Source of the DNA: an uncultured Dermatophilus sp.
GTDB taxonomy: Bacteria; Actinomycetota; Actinomycetes; Actinomycetales; Dermatophilaceae
Direction of reading: 5' to 3'
Assembly (NCBI GenBank): GCA_945876925.1
Contig: CAMCQD010000054.1
Coordinates: forward strand, 1 to 8,688
Length of the DNA stretch: 8,688 nucleotides
A program made the translations under genes and the position numbers. This document shows, in pieces, positions 1 to 5,237 of this stretch (positions are counted from its first letter, which is position 1; each line of letters opens with the position of its first letter). The notes below the pieces were generated by a model. The model saw nothing but the letters and a program-made list of their open reading frames with translations, was not told the origin of the DNA and ran no database searches.

Positions 1-532
1 GCCGGTCGGCAGCCATGAGCACCGGGGTGAGCAGAGACCACAGCGCGGTACGCGAGGACACCTTGCCGTGACCGACGTCGACGTGCACCCCGCGGGCCTG
101 GGCGCACACCTCGGCCAGCGGCGAACCCGCCGCGCCCACGGTGAGCAGCGCGGACCCCCGCCGGGCGGCCTCGGCAGCCAGGGCCAGCGGCCCGGGCGCC
201 CGGCCGGACAAGGACACCGCGACCACGAGATCGAGCGCGCCTGCCCACCCGGGCAGGGGCACGTTATGCCGTGCGGTGACCGGCACCGGCGAACTGGGCT
301 CGGTGAGCAGCTCGAGGACGTCAGCCACCACCGATGAGCCGCCCAGCGCGGCGACCAGCACCGAGCGCGGGCGATCGGCGCTGGCGAACCGGTCGATGCC
401 AGCCTCCGCGGCTAGCTGGCGGGCCTCGCGCACCTGGGCACCTGCGCCGGCGAGCGCCCGCAGCGTCTCCCGGCGGTCACGCGCCGCAAGCTGAGCGGGG
501 TCGTCCAGCAGCGCCTCATCGACGAACGGCAT
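1..532 (-). CDS. SIS-domain sugar-phosphate isomerase-like protein (partial, 3' end outside window)
   Basis: The frame is open from an ATG at 532 to the left edge, giving 177 residues without a stop. The protein looks like the actinobacterial SIS-domain proteins encoded between manB and manA (Rv3256c in M. tuberculosis). Visible SIS features are a Rossmann-like strand and glycine/serine turn (VLVAALGGSSVVAD, about residues 58-71), then VVAVSLSGRAPGPLALAAEA (103-122) and the following strand and turn ALLTVGAAGSPLAE (128-141). Near the edge, SSRTALWSLLTPVLMAAD (159-176) starts a helical segment. SIS domains bind phosphosugars. By position, a role in mannose/fructose phosphate handling is likely, but the exact reaction is inferred. 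The start lies 6 bp after the stop of the Trm112-like gene, and a GAGGA Shine-Dalgarno overlaps that stop region, so the two are co-transcribed and probably translationally coupled. The next gene to the left would be expected to be manA. Confidence 0.85.
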   Translation of the reverse strand, partial: MPFVDEALLDDPAQLAARDRRETLRALAGAGAQVREARQLAAEAGIDRFASADRPRSVLVAALGGSSVVADVLELLTEPSSPVPVTARHNVPLPGWAGALDLVVAVSLSGRAPGPLALAAEAARRGSALLTVGAAGSPLAEVCAQARGVHVDVGHGKVSSRTALWSLLTPVLMAADR

Positions 533-538
533 GCGTCC

Positions 539-751
539 TCACTCGGCGAACCGGGCTTCTCCGGGGATGAGCACGGGGATGCCCCCCTCGACCCGGTAGG
601 CGCGTACCCGGCCCTCATCGTCGGGGGTCGCGCAGCGCAGCTCGGGGGTGCCGTCGGGGGCGGTCGCGTCGACGAGCTCGGCGTGCGTCACGGGACAGCG
701 CAGGATCTCGCGCAGCCAGGGTTCGATGCCGGTGTTCGTTCCGGTAGTCAA
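539..751 (-). CDS. Trm112-like small protein (UPF0434 family)
   Basis: A 70-residue protein with the Trm112/UPF0434 layout: an N-terminal WLREILRCPVTHAEL (residues 12-26), a second half-knuckle ELRCATP (37-43), and the family's closing YRVEGGIPVLIPGEAR (52-67). Trm112 proteins are small zinc-ribbon partners of methyltransferases in eukaryotes and archaea; the role of bacterial forms is unclear. Family members usually carry two CxxC-type pairs. Here only Cys19 and Cys40 remain, with Thr22 and Pro43 where second cysteines would sit, so stable zinc binding is doubtful. The start is TTG. It is supported by an AGGAG element six bases upstream, and no ATG or GTG lies between it and the conserved core. 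It sits between manB (120 bp upstream) and the SIS gene (6 bp downstream), an arrangement common in actinomycetes. Confidence 0.8.
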   Translation of the reverse strand: MTTGTNTGIEPWLREILRCPVTHAELVDATAPDGTPELRCATPDDEGRVRAYRVEGGIPVLIPGEARFAE

Positions 752-757
752 TGCAAG

Positions 758-762
758 CTCCT
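758..762 (-). promoter_or_regulatory. Shine-Dalgarno fixing a TTG start
   Basis: AGGAG on the minus strand, six bases before the TTG at 751-749. It decides the start of the Trm112-like gene. The 120-bp spacer (752-871) back to the manB stop otherwise shows no ORF or strong hairpin. Confidence 0.6.
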
Positions 763-871
763 GAAAGCCGGGGGTGGATAGGCGGATGCGCCGGTCACCT
801 TAACGCAGCCGCCGGGAAGCGGGCCGCGGGCGGGGATCGCCGGCAGGTCGGGATACATGGCGGCCAGCGGG

Positions 872-2287
872 TCAGGCCCGGACCACCGCGAGCACCTCGT
901 CGCGCACCGCGGCCATCGTGGCCTCGTCGGCGGCCTCGACGTTCAGCCGCAGCAAGGGCTCGGTGTTGCTCGGGCGCAGGTTGAACCACCACATCGGAGT
1001 GCCCGGGGCACGGTTACCGACGGTGATCCCGTCGAGGTGATCGACCTCGGCGTCCCTGGCCGCCGCCCAGCTGAGCACGCGGGCGGTCGCCGCGGCCACG
1101 TCGCTCACCGTGGAGTTGATCTCGCCCGAGGCGCAGTAGCGGTCGTAGGGCGCGACCATCTGCGACAGCGGCTTGTCCTGGCTGCCGAGCGCAGCCAGGA
1201 CGTGCAGCGCGGACAGCATGCCGGTGTCGGCGAACCAGAAGTCGCGGTAGTAGTAGTGCGCCGAGTGCTCGCCGCCGAAGACGGCGTCATGCGCCGCCAT
1301 CTCGGCCTTGATGAAGGAATGCCCCACCCGGGTACGCAGGCCCTGGGCGCCCAGCTCGGCGATGACCTCGCGCACCCCGTGGCTGGAGATGACGTTGTAG
1401 ACGATGGTGATATCTGCGGGGTCGGCGCCGGCGGCTACGGCCCGGCCGATCTCCCGGGCGGCGACCAGCGCGGTGATCACTGAAGCGGAGACCGGCTCCC
1501 CGCGCTCGTCGACGACGAAGCAGCGGTCGGCGTCCCCGTCGAAGGCCAGGCCCAGGTCGGCGCCGTGCTCGGCCACCGCGCGCTGCAGGTCGGCGAGGTT
1601 GGCCGGGTCCAGCGGGTTGGCCTCGTGGTTGGGGAAGGTGCCGTCGAGCTCGAAGTACAGCGGCACGACCTCCAGCGGCAGGCCGCTGAGCACCGCCGGG
1701 ACCGTGTACCCGCCCATCCCATTGCCGGCATCGACCACGACCTTCAGCGGCCGGATCCGGCTGACATCGACCAGGGAGCGCAGGAAGGCGGCGTATTCGC
1801 CGAGGGTGTCGCGGGTGCCGATCGCGCCGGGAGCCACGCCCTCGGGGGCGAGCGGACGGGTGCCGTCGACGATCTCCTGGGCGATCCGGGTGATCTGGGC
1901 CAGGCCGCTGTCCTGGCCGACCGGGCGGGCGCCGGCGCGGCACAGCTTGATGCCGTTGTACGCCGCCGGGTTGTGACTTGCCGTGAACATCGCCCCGGGC
2001 AGGTCCAGGGAACCGCTGGCGAAATAGAGCCCGTCAGTCGAGCACAGGCCGATGATGACCACGTCGAGCCCGTGAGCGGCCACGCCCTGGGCGAAGGCCT
2101 CGCTCAGCTCGGGCGAGGAAGGCCGCATGTCGTACCCGACGACCACGGTGGCAGCGCCGTCGGGGATCGCCACCACGGTCGCGAAAGCCGAGCCGATGGC
2201 CCGGGCGACCCCGGCGTCGAGCTGCTCGGGCACCAGGCCCCGGACGTCATAGGCCTTGATGAAGTCAGAGAGCGTACGTGTGGTCAC
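872..2287 (-). CDS. manB: Phosphomannomutase/phosphoglucomutase
   Basis: A 471-residue alpha-D-phosphohexomutase that interconverts hexose 6-phosphate and hexose 1-phosphate, feeding GDP-mannose and related sugar nucleotides for the cell envelope. All four domain signatures are visible. The phosphoserine loop is TASHNP (102-107, catalytic Ser104). The Mg-binding loop is DGDADR (250-255). The sugar-selectivity loop is GGEHSAH (338-344), whose GEHS form is typical of phosphomannomutase/phosphoglucomutase. The phosphate-binding loop is RPSNTEP (438-444). Length is normal for the family. The start is GTG at 2287, preceded by a GGAG-containing stretch; the protein begins directly with the conserved ALSDFIKAYDVRG-like N-terminus (here TLSDFIKAYDVRG, 5-17). 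It lies 9 bp after the DUF3499 stop and is probably co-transcribed with it. The context matches Rv3257c (manB/pmmA). Family assignment is secure; preference for mannose over glucose is inferred. Confidence 0.95.
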   Translation of the reverse strand: MTTRTLSDFIKAYDVRGLVPEQLDAGVARAIGSAFATVVAIPDGAATVVVGYDMRPSSPELSEAFAQGVAAHGLDVVIIGLCSTDGLYFASGSLDLPGAMFTASHNPAAYNGIKLCRAGARPVGQDSGLAQITRIAQEIVDGTRPLAPEGVAPGAIGTRDTLGEYAAFLRSLVDVSRIRPLKVVVDAGNGMGGYTVPAVLSGLPLEVVPLYFELDGTFPNHEANPLDPANLADLQRAVAEHGADLGLAFDGDADRCFVVDERGEPVSASVITALVAAREIGRAVAAGADPADITIVYNVISSHGVREVIAELGAQGLRTRVGHSFIKAEMAAHDAVFGGEHSAHYYYRDFWFADTGMLSALHVLAALGSQDKPLSQMVAPYDRYCASGEINSTVSDVAAATARVLSWAAARDAEVDHLDGITVGNRAPGTPMWWFNLRPSNTEPLLRLNVEAADEATMAAVRDEVLAVVRA

Positions 2288-2296
2288 CGCTCCACC

Positions 2297-2716
2297 CTAG
2301 CGGTCGCGCACCTGCGATTCGCTGTCCCGGAGCACCCGGAGGCGTCCCACACGGCCGCCGGCCGCCACATTGGCCCGCGCCGGCCGCTCCTCCCGCCTGG
2401 GGCCCGCGGACCTGCGCGGAAGCGGTGCCGGGGCACCCTGGCGGGCCGCGCCGTCGTCACGCACCGCATCGGCCAGCGCGGCCAGGTCGTCGGCCGGATC
2501 GGGGATGGCGGCGAAGTCGGTGATGAGCCGGACCACCTCCCATCCCTGCGGGGCCGTGAGGCGGGCCGCGTGCTCGGCGCACAGGTCGTAGGTGTGCGGC
2601 TCGGCGAACGTCGCAAGCGGGCCGAGCACCGCCGTGGAATCGGCGTACACGTAGGTCAGCGTCGCGACGGCGCGCTGCCCGCACGCGGTCCGGGAACAAC
2701 GTCGCATCGAAGGCAC
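2297..2716 (-). CDS. DUF3499 family protein
   Basis: A 139-residue protein of the actinobacteria-restricted DUF3499 family (Rv3258c-like), function unknown. The conserved part is the N-terminal half: RRCSRTACGQRAVATLTYVY (residues 5-24), then YDLCAEHAARLTAPQGWEV (43-61). Cys7, Cys12, Cys46 and His49 look like a possible metal site (inference). The C-terminal third is a disordered Arg/Ala/Pro-rich tail, variable in this family. I place the start at GTG 2716. It lies exactly seven bases after a TACAGT -10 element and no Shine-Dalgarno is present, so the mRNA is probably leaderless. The usual database start would be the ATG four codons or so downstream (2707, MRRCSR). A longer in-frame ATG at 2746 would place the -10 element inside the gene and is unlikely. 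It heads the minus-strand run with manB, 9 bp away. Confidence 0.85.
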   Translation of the reverse strand: MPSMRRCSRTACGQRAVATLTYVYADSTAVLGPLATFAEPHTYDLCAEHAARLTAPQGWEVVRLITDFAAIPDPADDLAALADAVRDDGAARQGAPAPLPRRSAGPRREERPARANVAAGGRVGRLRVLRDSESQVRDR

Positions 2717-2723
2717 GACCCTG

Positions 2724-2729
2724 ACTGTA
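2724..2729 (-). promoter_or_regulatory. -10 element of leaderless DUF3499 promoter
   Basis: TACAGT on the minus strand fits TANNNT and is separated by seven bases from the GTG at 2716, so transcription should begin at the start codon. No convincing -35 hexamer is seen at 16-18 bp. It is divergent from the 2767-2772 element, with only 37 bp between the two hexamers. Confidence 0.5.
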
Positions 2730-2766
2730 ATGCCTGGCCGTGGCACTCCTCACCCTCACCACGCCG

Positions 2767-2772
2767 TATTGT
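2767..2772 (+). promoter_or_regulatory. -10 element of leaderless metallopeptidase-like gene promoter
   Basis: TATTGT, then seven bases, then ATG at 2780. There is no Shine-Dalgarno before either nearby ATG (2774 or 2780), so a leaderless transcript starting at 2780 is the simplest reading. Confidence 0.5.
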
Positions 2773-2779
2773 CATGGCC

Positions 2780-3208
2780 ATGAGCACGATCCGGGCCTTC
2801 CGCCAGCCTCCCCCGCGGCGCCGCCGGGACCGGCGCGGACGGGGCCTGCGCGGCCCGCTGGCCTGGCCCGCGCTGCCCTTGATGCGCACCCGCTCGGACC
2901 GGTTCGATGAGGCCGTGCTCGCCGCGATGGAGCGGATCGAGCGCCGGCTGGGCCAGCGCCTGGAGGCCGTCGAGGTCGCCGTCGAGCTGGTGCCGCCCTC
3001 GGACCCGAACCCGTGGGAGGAGCACCGCATCCCGCTGTGCCGCTGCTTTCCGCCCGAGGGGCGGCTGCCCGGGCGGATCGTGCTGTACCGCAGGCCCATC
3101 GAGACCCGACTGCAGCCGGTGGTGGACAACCTGGTCACCGAGCAGGTGGCCGAGCTGCTCGGGGTGACGCCCGAGTCGATTGACCCGGGCTACCCTCGCG
3201 AGCCGTAG
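2780..3208 (+). CDS. Metallopeptidase-family protein (Zincin_1/DUF1025), apparently inactive
   Basis: A 142-residue protein matching the short actinobacterial members of the DUF1025/Zincin_1 family (Rv3259-like). An Arg-rich N-terminus (PPRRRRDRRGRG, 11-22) precedes the folded core, which begins around RSDRFDEAVLAAMERIERR (38-56) and continues through VAVELVPPSDPN (67-78) and GRIVLYRRPIETR (98-110). Family enzymes carry HExxHxxG in the last helix. Here the aligned helix reads LVTEQVAELLGVTPESIDP (118-136): the glutamate position is kept, but both zinc-binding histidines are gone. It is therefore probably a non-catalytic relative, which is common for this locus (family knowledge). The start at 2780 is chosen from the -10 spacing; the in-frame ATG at 2774 would add two residues. 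It is divergent from DUF3499 and convergent with whiB2. Function unknown. Confidence 0.85.
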   Translation: MSTIRAFRQPPPRRRRDRRGRGLRGPLAWPALPLMRTRSDRFDEAVLAAMERIERRLGQRLEAVEVAVELVPPSDPNPWEEHRIPLCRCFPPEGRLPGRIVLYRRPIETRLQPVVDNLVTEQVAELLGVTPESIDPGYPREP

Positions 3209-3240
3209 CCTGCGCCCGCCGGCTGCGGGCGCAGGCTACG
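3204..3240 (+). terminator. Perfect 16-bp hairpin overlapping the stop codon
   Basis: Arms 3204-3219 and 3225-3240 are exact reverse complements around a 5-nt loop (CGGCT). The left arm contains the TAG stop of the metallopeptidase-like gene. There is no U-tract, as is usual for actinobacterial terminators. It should act on the plus-strand transcript and, being symmetric, may also stop the minus-strand whiB2 transcript. Confidence 0.8.
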
Positions 3241-3244
3241 GGAA

Positions 3245-3277
3245 AGCGGCGGCTCCCGTAGTCCGGAAACCGCCGCT
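3245..3277 (-). terminator. Second hairpin of the convergent terminator region
   Basis: AGCGGCGG (3245-3252) pairs with CCGCCGCT (3270-3277) around a 17-nt loop. Read on the minus strand the stem is followed by TTTCCC, so it is a candidate terminator for whiB2, about 95 bp after its stop. Confidence 0.5.
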
Positions 3278-3371
3278 ATGACGTGCGCTGGATGCGGCGG
3301 GCGTGCCGCTGACGCGATGCCCGGTGGCGTCCGCTCCCCCCAAATGCCACCAGGTGCGTTCCCGCAGGTGC

Positions 3372-3644
3372 CTAGACCGCGCGCTTGCGCAGCTTGCGCC
3401 GCTCGCGCTCGGACAACCCGCCCCAGATGCCGAAGCGCTCATCGTTGGCCAGCGCGTATTCCAGGCATTCGGAGCGGACTTCGCACCCGACGCAGACACG
3501 CTTGGCCTCGCGTGTCGATCCGCCCTTCTCGGGGAAAAATGCCTCAGGATCAGTCTGTGCGCACAGTGCGCGGTCCTGCCATGACAATTCGGTCTCTTCG
3601 ACCTCGCTCTGGCTGAGAATCAGCTGCAGCTCGTTCACGGTCAT
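3372..3644 (-). CDS. whiB2: WhiB-family iron-sulfur transcription regulator (WhiB2/WhmD/WhiB type)
   Basis: A 90-residue Wbl protein. The four cluster-binding cysteines are Cys28, Cys51, Cys54 and Cys60 (C-x22-C-x2-C-x5-C), followed by the invariant turn FGIWGGLSERERR (71-83) and a basic C-terminus (RRKLRKRAV). Wbl proteins bind a 4Fe-4S cluster and contact the primary sigma factor. The WhiB2/WhmD group (WhiB in Streptomyces) controls septation and cell division. Assignment to this subgroup rests on the position between the metallopeptidase-like gene and fbiA, as in Rv3260c, and on the short N-terminus. The ATG at 3644 is preceded by GAGGAGG on the minus strand. A longer in-frame ORF reaching 3737 would add an Arg/Pro-rich, non-conserved extension and is rejected. 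It is transcribed alone from a promoter about 190-220 bp upstream. Confidence 0.93.
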   Translation of the reverse strand: MTVNELQLILSQSEVEETELSWQDRALCAQTDPEAFFPEKGGSTREAKRVCVGCEVRSECLEYALANDERFGIWGGLSERERRKLRKRAV

Positions 3645-3647
3645 CTG

Positions 3648-3654
3648 CCTCCTC
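3648..3654 (-). promoter_or_regulatory. Strong Shine-Dalgarno of whiB2
   Basis: GAGGAGG on the minus strand ends three bases before the ATG at 3644. It decides against the upstream in-frame starts. Confidence 0.7.
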
Positions 3655-3691
3655 GCCCGGGGGCGGCGTCGGGTGCTCGCGCACGTGGCCA

Positions 3692-3720
3692 CCGGGGACC
3701 GGGTACCAGCCGGACCCCGG
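3692..3720 (-). repeat. Imperfect 11-bp inverted repeat in the whiB2 leader
   Basis: CCGGGGACCGG (3692-3702) and CCGGACCCCGG (3710-3720) are reverse complements except for one central A-A mismatch, with a 7-nt spacer. It lies in the predicted untranslated leader, 48-76 bases upstream of the whiB2 start. It could be an RNA hairpin or a protein-binding site. Confidence 0.6.
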
Positions 3721-3782
3721 CGAAGTGGCCCTCGCACGGCAAGCCCGGCAGGGGATCATCCTCAGCCGGCTTCGCCGATGCG

Positions 3783-3801
3783 GGGGTCGACCCCACTGGG
3801 G
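3783..3801 (-). repeat. Overlapping GGGG/CCCC/GGGG palindromes in the whiB2 leader
   Basis: GGGGTCGACCCC (3783-3794) is a perfect 12-bp palindrome. Its CCCC arm can instead pair with GGGG at 3798-3801 across a 3-nt loop. The two pairings exclude each other. Located about 25-45 nt after the predicted transcription start. Confidence 0.45.
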
Positions 3802-3831
3802 AGGGGCGCCGCGCGAAGCAACAACACCGAA

Positions 3832-3860
3832 ATTACACGCGTGTCGTATGCCGGAGTCAA
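3832..3860 (-). promoter_or_regulatory. sigma70-type promoter of whiB2
   Basis: On the minus strand TTGACT (3860-3855), a 17-bp spacer and TGTAAT (3837-3832) match the primary-sigma consensus well; this is the best promoter in the window. Transcription would start near 3825, giving an untranslated leader of about 180 nt. The whole 3645-4061 gap (417 bp) holds this promoter, the leader structures and a weaker plus-strand promoter for fbiA. I see no small gene there. Confidence 0.7.
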
Positions 3861-3947
3861 GCTGCGAAGTGCTACGTGAACCGGCTCGTCGTTCAAGACA
3901 TACGTCCTGGTCATCAGCCCAGTTTCATACATTTCTCAGGGTGTTCA

Positions 3948-3983
3948 CACAGGCCTTGAGGGGCCCTGTGGGCGTGCTATGGG
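3948..3983 (+). promoter_or_regulatory. Candidate fbiA promoter with overlapping inverted repeat
   Basis: TTGAGG (3956-3961), 16 bp, TATGGG (3978-3983) is a possible plus-strand promoter, with a good -35 and a weak -10. CACAGG (3948-3953) and CCTGTG (3965-3970) form an inverted repeat spanning the -35 element and could be an operator. Transcription would start about 70 bp before fbiA. Confidence 0.3.
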
Positions 3984-4061
3984 GAACCGCTGGTGACGCT
4001 GACCTGGGCCGACGTTCTCCCGCCCGGAAGGCACTGCGGCGCAAGCTGACACACTGGCCGC

Positions 4062-5237
4062 ATGCAGATCGTCGCGTTGGCCGGAGGGGTCGGTGGAGCA
4101 CGCTTTATCCGCGGGTTACGAACATTTTGCGATGAGCTGACCGCGGCCCCGGCGCCCGGCGGAAGCCTAGATGTGACTAATATCACAATTATCGGGAATA
4201 CCGGGGACGACATCACCCTGTTCGGGCTGCGGGTCTGCCCGGACCTCGACACCCTCGTCTACACCCTCGGCGGCGGGATCGATGAGCACGCCGGATGGGG
4301 CCGGGCCGGCGACACCCTCCGGGTGCAGCGCGAGCTGGCCGCCTACGACGCCGGACCGCAGTGGTTCACCCTGGGCGACCTCGACCTCGGCACGCACATC
4401 GCACGCACCCAGTGGCTCCGCCAGGGGCTGACGCTCTCGCAGGTCACCGCGCAGATAGCCCGCCGCTGGGGACTGCCCGCCCGGGGACTGCACGTCCTGC
4501 CGATGAGTGACGCGCCCGCCGAGACCCACGTGGTGCTCGACGCCGACGCCGTGCTGGCCCTGCCCGGCGGAGGCGGGATAGTCCCGCCCCCGCAGCCCGG
4601 CGGGCAGGTAACGGTGCACTTCCAGCGGTGGTGGGCCGGCCTGGGCGCGGCCGTGCCCGCGCTGCGGTTCACGCACCCCGGGCTGGACCAGGCGGCCCCG
4701 GCACCAGGAGTACTGGAGGCGATCGCGGCCGCCGACGTCATCCTGCTGCCGCCGTCCAACCCGGTGGTATCGATCGGGGTGATCCTGTCGGTCCCCGGCA
4801 TCCGGGAGGCGCTGCGCGCCGCGAGCGCCCCCGTGGTCGGGGTGAGCCCGCTGATCGGCGGGGCGCCGGTGCGCGGGCATGCCGACGCCTGCCTGGCAGC
4901 CCTGGGCCTGCCCGCCACCCCGGAGGCGGTCGCCGGGCTATACCGGGATGTCCTGGACGGCTGGCTGGTCGACGAACACGACCCCTTCGACCTCGCCGCA
5001 GCCAGGGCTCAGGCTCCTCCCCCGGACCGGGCCGGCCAGAACCCGCCGCCGGCGAATGAGGCCCCCGGTGGTGCCACCGGGCAGGAGGGCAGCACGCCGG
5101 CCAGCGCCGCATCCGGGTCGGCGCGACGGCTGGAGGTGCGCCACCGGCCGCTGCTCATGACCGGTGAGCAGGCCGCGGCCCGGCTCGCCGGGGACGCCCT
5201 CACCTTCGCTCTGGACCTCGCGGCGGCCCGCCCGTGA
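4062..5237 (+). CDS. fbiA: 2-phospho-L-lactate/phosphoenolpyruvate transferase (CofD family), F420 biosynthesis
   Basis: FbiA/CofD transfers the phospholactyl-type (in actinobacteria phosphoenolpyruvyl) group from its guanylylated donor to Fo, giving (dehydro-)coenzyme F420-0. The family signatures are clear: GGVGGAR (8-14), IGNTGDDITLFGLRVCPDLD (44-63) with VYTLGG (66-71), HFQRWW (186-191), LLPPSNPVVSIG (228-239) and SPLIGGAPVRGHAD (262-275). At 391 residues it is longer than usual CofD proteins (about 310-340). The surplus is a Pro/Gly/Ala/Gln-rich stretch at about 315-357, inserted just before the final conserved segment PLLMTGEQAAARLA (363-376). The ATG at 4062 is fixed by the conserved N-terminal strand (MQIVALAGGVGG). 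No Shine-Dalgarno is visible and no TANNNT lies at leaderless spacing. The stop overlaps the fbiB start by 4 bp. Confidence 0.95.
   Translation: MQIVALAGGVGGARFIRGLRTFCDELTAAPAPGGSLDVTNITIIGNTGDDITLFGLRVCPDLDTLVYTLGGGIDEHAGWGRAGDTLRVQRELAAYDAGPQWFTLGDLDLGTHIARTQWLRQGLTLSQVTAQIARRWGLPARGLHVLPMSDAPAETHVVLDADAVLALPGGGGIVPPPQPGGQVTVHFQRWWAGLGAAVPALRFTHPGLDQAAPAPGVLEAIAAADVILLPPSNPVVSIGVILSVPGIREALRAASAPVVGVSPLIGGAPVRGHADACLAALGLPATPEAVAGLYRDVLDGWLVDEHDPFDLAAARAQAPPPDRAGQNPPPANEAPGGATGQEGSTPASAASGSARRLEVRHRPLLMTGEQAAARLAGDALTFALDLAAARP

Noticed and set aside
857..1483. 208-codon plus-strand open frame opposite manB
   Set aside because: It is covered by the phosphohexomutase with all four signatures on the other strand and has no ribosome site.
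1565..2773. Long plus-strand open frame running through the manB and DUF3499 region into the metallopeptidase-like gene
   Set aside because: It is the antisense shadow of manB; the residues are His/Gly/Arg/Asp-rich without family motifs. Only the part from 2780 is a real gene.
3645..3737. N-terminal extension of whiB2 to an upstream in-frame start
   Set aside because: The extension is Arg/Pro/Gly-rich and non-conserved, while GAGGAGG sits directly before the ATG at 3644.
3725..4135. Plus-strand 136-codon frame in the whiB2/fbiA gap
   Set aside because: It overlaps the whiB2 promoter and runs out of frame into fbiA; no motif and no convincing ribosome site.
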